Origin: Clostridiales bacterium UBA6386
GTDB taxonomy: Bacteria > Bacillota > Clostridia > Oscillospirales > Oscillospiraceae
NCBI GenBank assembly: GCA_002437585.1
Contig: DJQM01000007.1
Coordinates: 14,915 to 20,641, forward strand
DNA length: 5,727 nucleotides
Direction: 5' to 3'
Shown: one piece after another, positions 4,695 to 5,727 of the stretch
Numbering within the stretch: the stretch's first letter is position 1
How the letters are laid out: the number at the start of each line of letters is the position of its first letter
Notes under the pieces: model-generated
Seen by the model: only the letters and a program-made list of their open reading frames with translations
What the model was told of the DNA's origin: nothing
Database searches by the model: none
Made by a program: the position numbers and the translations under genes

Positions 4695-5717
4695 ATGATT
4701 TCCAAGTATAAAAAGGAGCTTTTTGTCTCTTCTGTCATCATCCTGCTGCCCGCCCTTGCGTCTCTGGCGGTTCCCGAGCTGCGCTTCCTGTGGCTGCTGT
4801 GCCTGTCCTTGCTGGCCGGCCAGTGGCTGTGCGTAGCCTTCACCGCCGCCGATCCAGGAAACCGGGGCAGAAACGAAAAGCCCATCCGGCTGGTGCTGTG
4901 GATCATGCCCGCCGTCTCCTTCCTGTGCAGCGGGATTCTCTACGCTCTGTCCGCCGGTCTTTCCCTTTCCGTAGGCCGGATCACCACTCTGGCTCTGGGG
5001 CTGATGTTCATCGCCATCGGCAACTACCTGCCCAAATGCCGCCGGAACTATACCATTGGCATCAAGGTGACCTGGGCACTGGCCAGCGACGAAAACTGGA
5101 ACGCCACCCACCGGTTCGCCGGAAAGGTCTGGGTCATCGGCGGTGTGGCCGTGATGCTGGCCGCCTTGCTGCCGGAGGGCTGGAATATTGCCGCCGCCGT
5201 GTTGGGAGCGGTGGTCATTTCTGTGATTCCCACTGTCTACTCCTACCGCTATTACAAGGGGCAGCTGGCACGAGGCGAGGCCCTTGACCCTCTCCCCGCC
5301 CTGCCCTCCCGCTACGGAAAAATCGCCGCCGTCGCTGCCATCGGGATTGCGGTCTTTGTGGCCGTGATGCTCTTTACCGGCAAGGTGGAGACCAGCTTTG
5401 GAGACGATTCCTTCACCGTCCGGGGAAGCTTCTACGGCGGCCAGACCGTCTCTTATACGGACGTGGATTCGGTGGAACTTCGGGAAGGCGACATTCCGGG
5501 CACCCGGGTCTTCGGCGTGGGCAGCTTCCGGCTGCTGCTGGGCACCTTCCGGAATCAGGAGTTCGGCACCTACACCCGCTACACCTACTATAAGCCGGAA
5601 GCCTGCGTCGTGGTGCACATGGGGGATAGGGTTCTGGTGCTCAGCGGCAAAGACGAGACCCAGACCCGGGAGCTTTATGACCGGCTGCTGACGTACACTT
5701 CCCCGGGGAAGCTCTGA
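4695..5717 (+). CDS. SdpI-family membrane protein with C-terminal PH-like extension
   Basis: This is a 340-aa inner-membrane protein. The SdpI-family signature occupies residues 109-146, including GNYLPKCRRNYTIGIK and SDENWNATHRFAGKVW. Predicted membrane segments lie at about 12-28, 31-52, 64-88, 93-112, 146-160, 163-184 and 208-227. Bacillus subtilis SdpI, about 207 aa with six helices, gives immunity to the SDP peptide toxin and signals its presence to SdpR. This protein adds a seventh helix and a soluble tail of about 110 residues (230-340) with beta-rich text (VSYTDVDSVELRE, FRLLLGTF, CVVVHMGDRVLVLSGKD), suggestive of a bacterial PH-like domain; that domain call is tentative. The start ATG follows AGGAGG with 6-nt spacing, and the gene is clearly in one operon with the repressor. 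Immunity to, or sensing of, a membrane-active peptide is the inferred role. No toxin gene is visible. Confidence 0.88.
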   Translation: MISKYKKELFVSSVIILLPALASLAVPELRFLWLLCLSLLAGQWLCVAFTAADPGNRGRNEKPIRLVLWIMPAVSFLCSGILYALSAGLSLSVGRITTLALGLMFIAIGNYLPKCRRNYTIGIKVTWALASDENWNATHRFAGKVWVIGGVAVMLAALLPEGWNIAAAVLGAVVISVIPTVYSYRYYKGQLARGEALDPLPALPSRYGKIAAVAAIGIAVFVAVMLFTGKVETSFGDDSFTVRGSFYGGQTVSYTDVDSVELREGDIPGTRVFGVGSFRLLLGTFRNQEFGTYTRYTYYKPEACVVVHMGDRVLVLSGKDETQTRELYDRLLTYTSPGKL

Positions 5718-5727
5718 TGAAATCGGC
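5717..5727 (+). CDS. Possible start of a further operon gene (3' end outside window)
   Basis: The stop of the SdpI-family gene overlaps an ATG (TGATG, ATG at 5717-5719), followed by AAA TCG GC before the window ends. GGGGAAG about 5 nt upstream is a fair ribosome binding site. A TGATG overlap is typical of translational coupling, but only three codons are visible, so this could be chance. Confidence 0.3.

Noticed and set aside
4404..5618. A 404-codon minus-strand open frame opposite the ArsR and SdpI-family genes.
   Set aside because: The translation is a Gly/Gln/His/Pro-rich string without recognisable motifs, while the opposite strand encodes two clear protein families with good promoters and ribosome binding sites.

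Overview
The window is about 5.7 kb of moderately GC-rich DNA with AT-rich intergenic stretches, strong GGAGG-type ribosome binding sites and near-consensus sigma-A promoters. This style, together with an SdpR/SdpI-type pair and an ATP-PPase/PurE-like lar operon, fits a high-GC Bacillota genome, probably a gut-type clostridium (Oscillospirales-like). The taxonomic placement is inference from style, not from a marker gene.

Layout. Positions 3-152 (+) hold the C-terminal 49 codons of an unrecognised gene, which meets the next gene tail to tail with a 2-bp gap. The minus strand from 4232 down to 155 then carries five genes in one direction: larE (4232-3486), larB (3489-2734), larC (2737-1580), a Nudix hydrolase (1464-940) and an orotate-phosphoribosyltransferase-like protein (790-155). 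larE-larB and larB-larC each overlap by 4 bp (ATGA), so they are almost certainly one translationally coupled operon. It is driven by a sigma-A promoter at 4261-4289 (TTGCGA-17-TATAAT). The phosphoribosyltransferase has its own promoter at 882-910 (TTGCCA-17-TACAAT). Its roughly 85-nt leader contains two mutually exclusive hairpins followed by U-rich sequence, as in an attenuator.

On the plus strand, divergent from larE, lie a 92-aa ArsR-family repressor (4398-4676) and a 340-aa SdpI-family membrane protein with an extra C-terminal domain (4695-5717). They are driven by a consensus promoter, TTGACA-17-TATTAT, at 4325-4353. The shared 165-bp intergenic region holds a 14-bp direct repeat and two palindromes, one between the two promoters and one just after the plus-strand -10. 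These look like repressor operators.

How the genes work together. LarB, LarE and LarC build the nickel-pincer nucleotide (NPN) cofactor from nicotinic acid adenine dinucleotide: LarB carboxylates and hydrolyses it, LarE adds sulfur twice, and LarC inserts nickel using CTP. The user of the cofactor (a LarA-type racemase or epimerase) and a nickel transporter are not in this window. The Nudix enzyme and the phosphoribosyltransferase downstream both belong to nucleotide-handling families; any link to the cofactor pathway is speculation. The ArsR/SdpI pair resembles the SdpR-SdpI autorepressor/immunity circuit of Bacillus, but no toxin gene is visible.

I found no tRNA, rRNA, CRISPR array, insertion sequence or certain intrinsic terminator. 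The most unusual items are the interlocking leader hairpins, the phosphoribosyltransferase whose PRPP motif lacks its acidic pair, and the operator arrangement that could tie the SdpI circuit to the lar operon.
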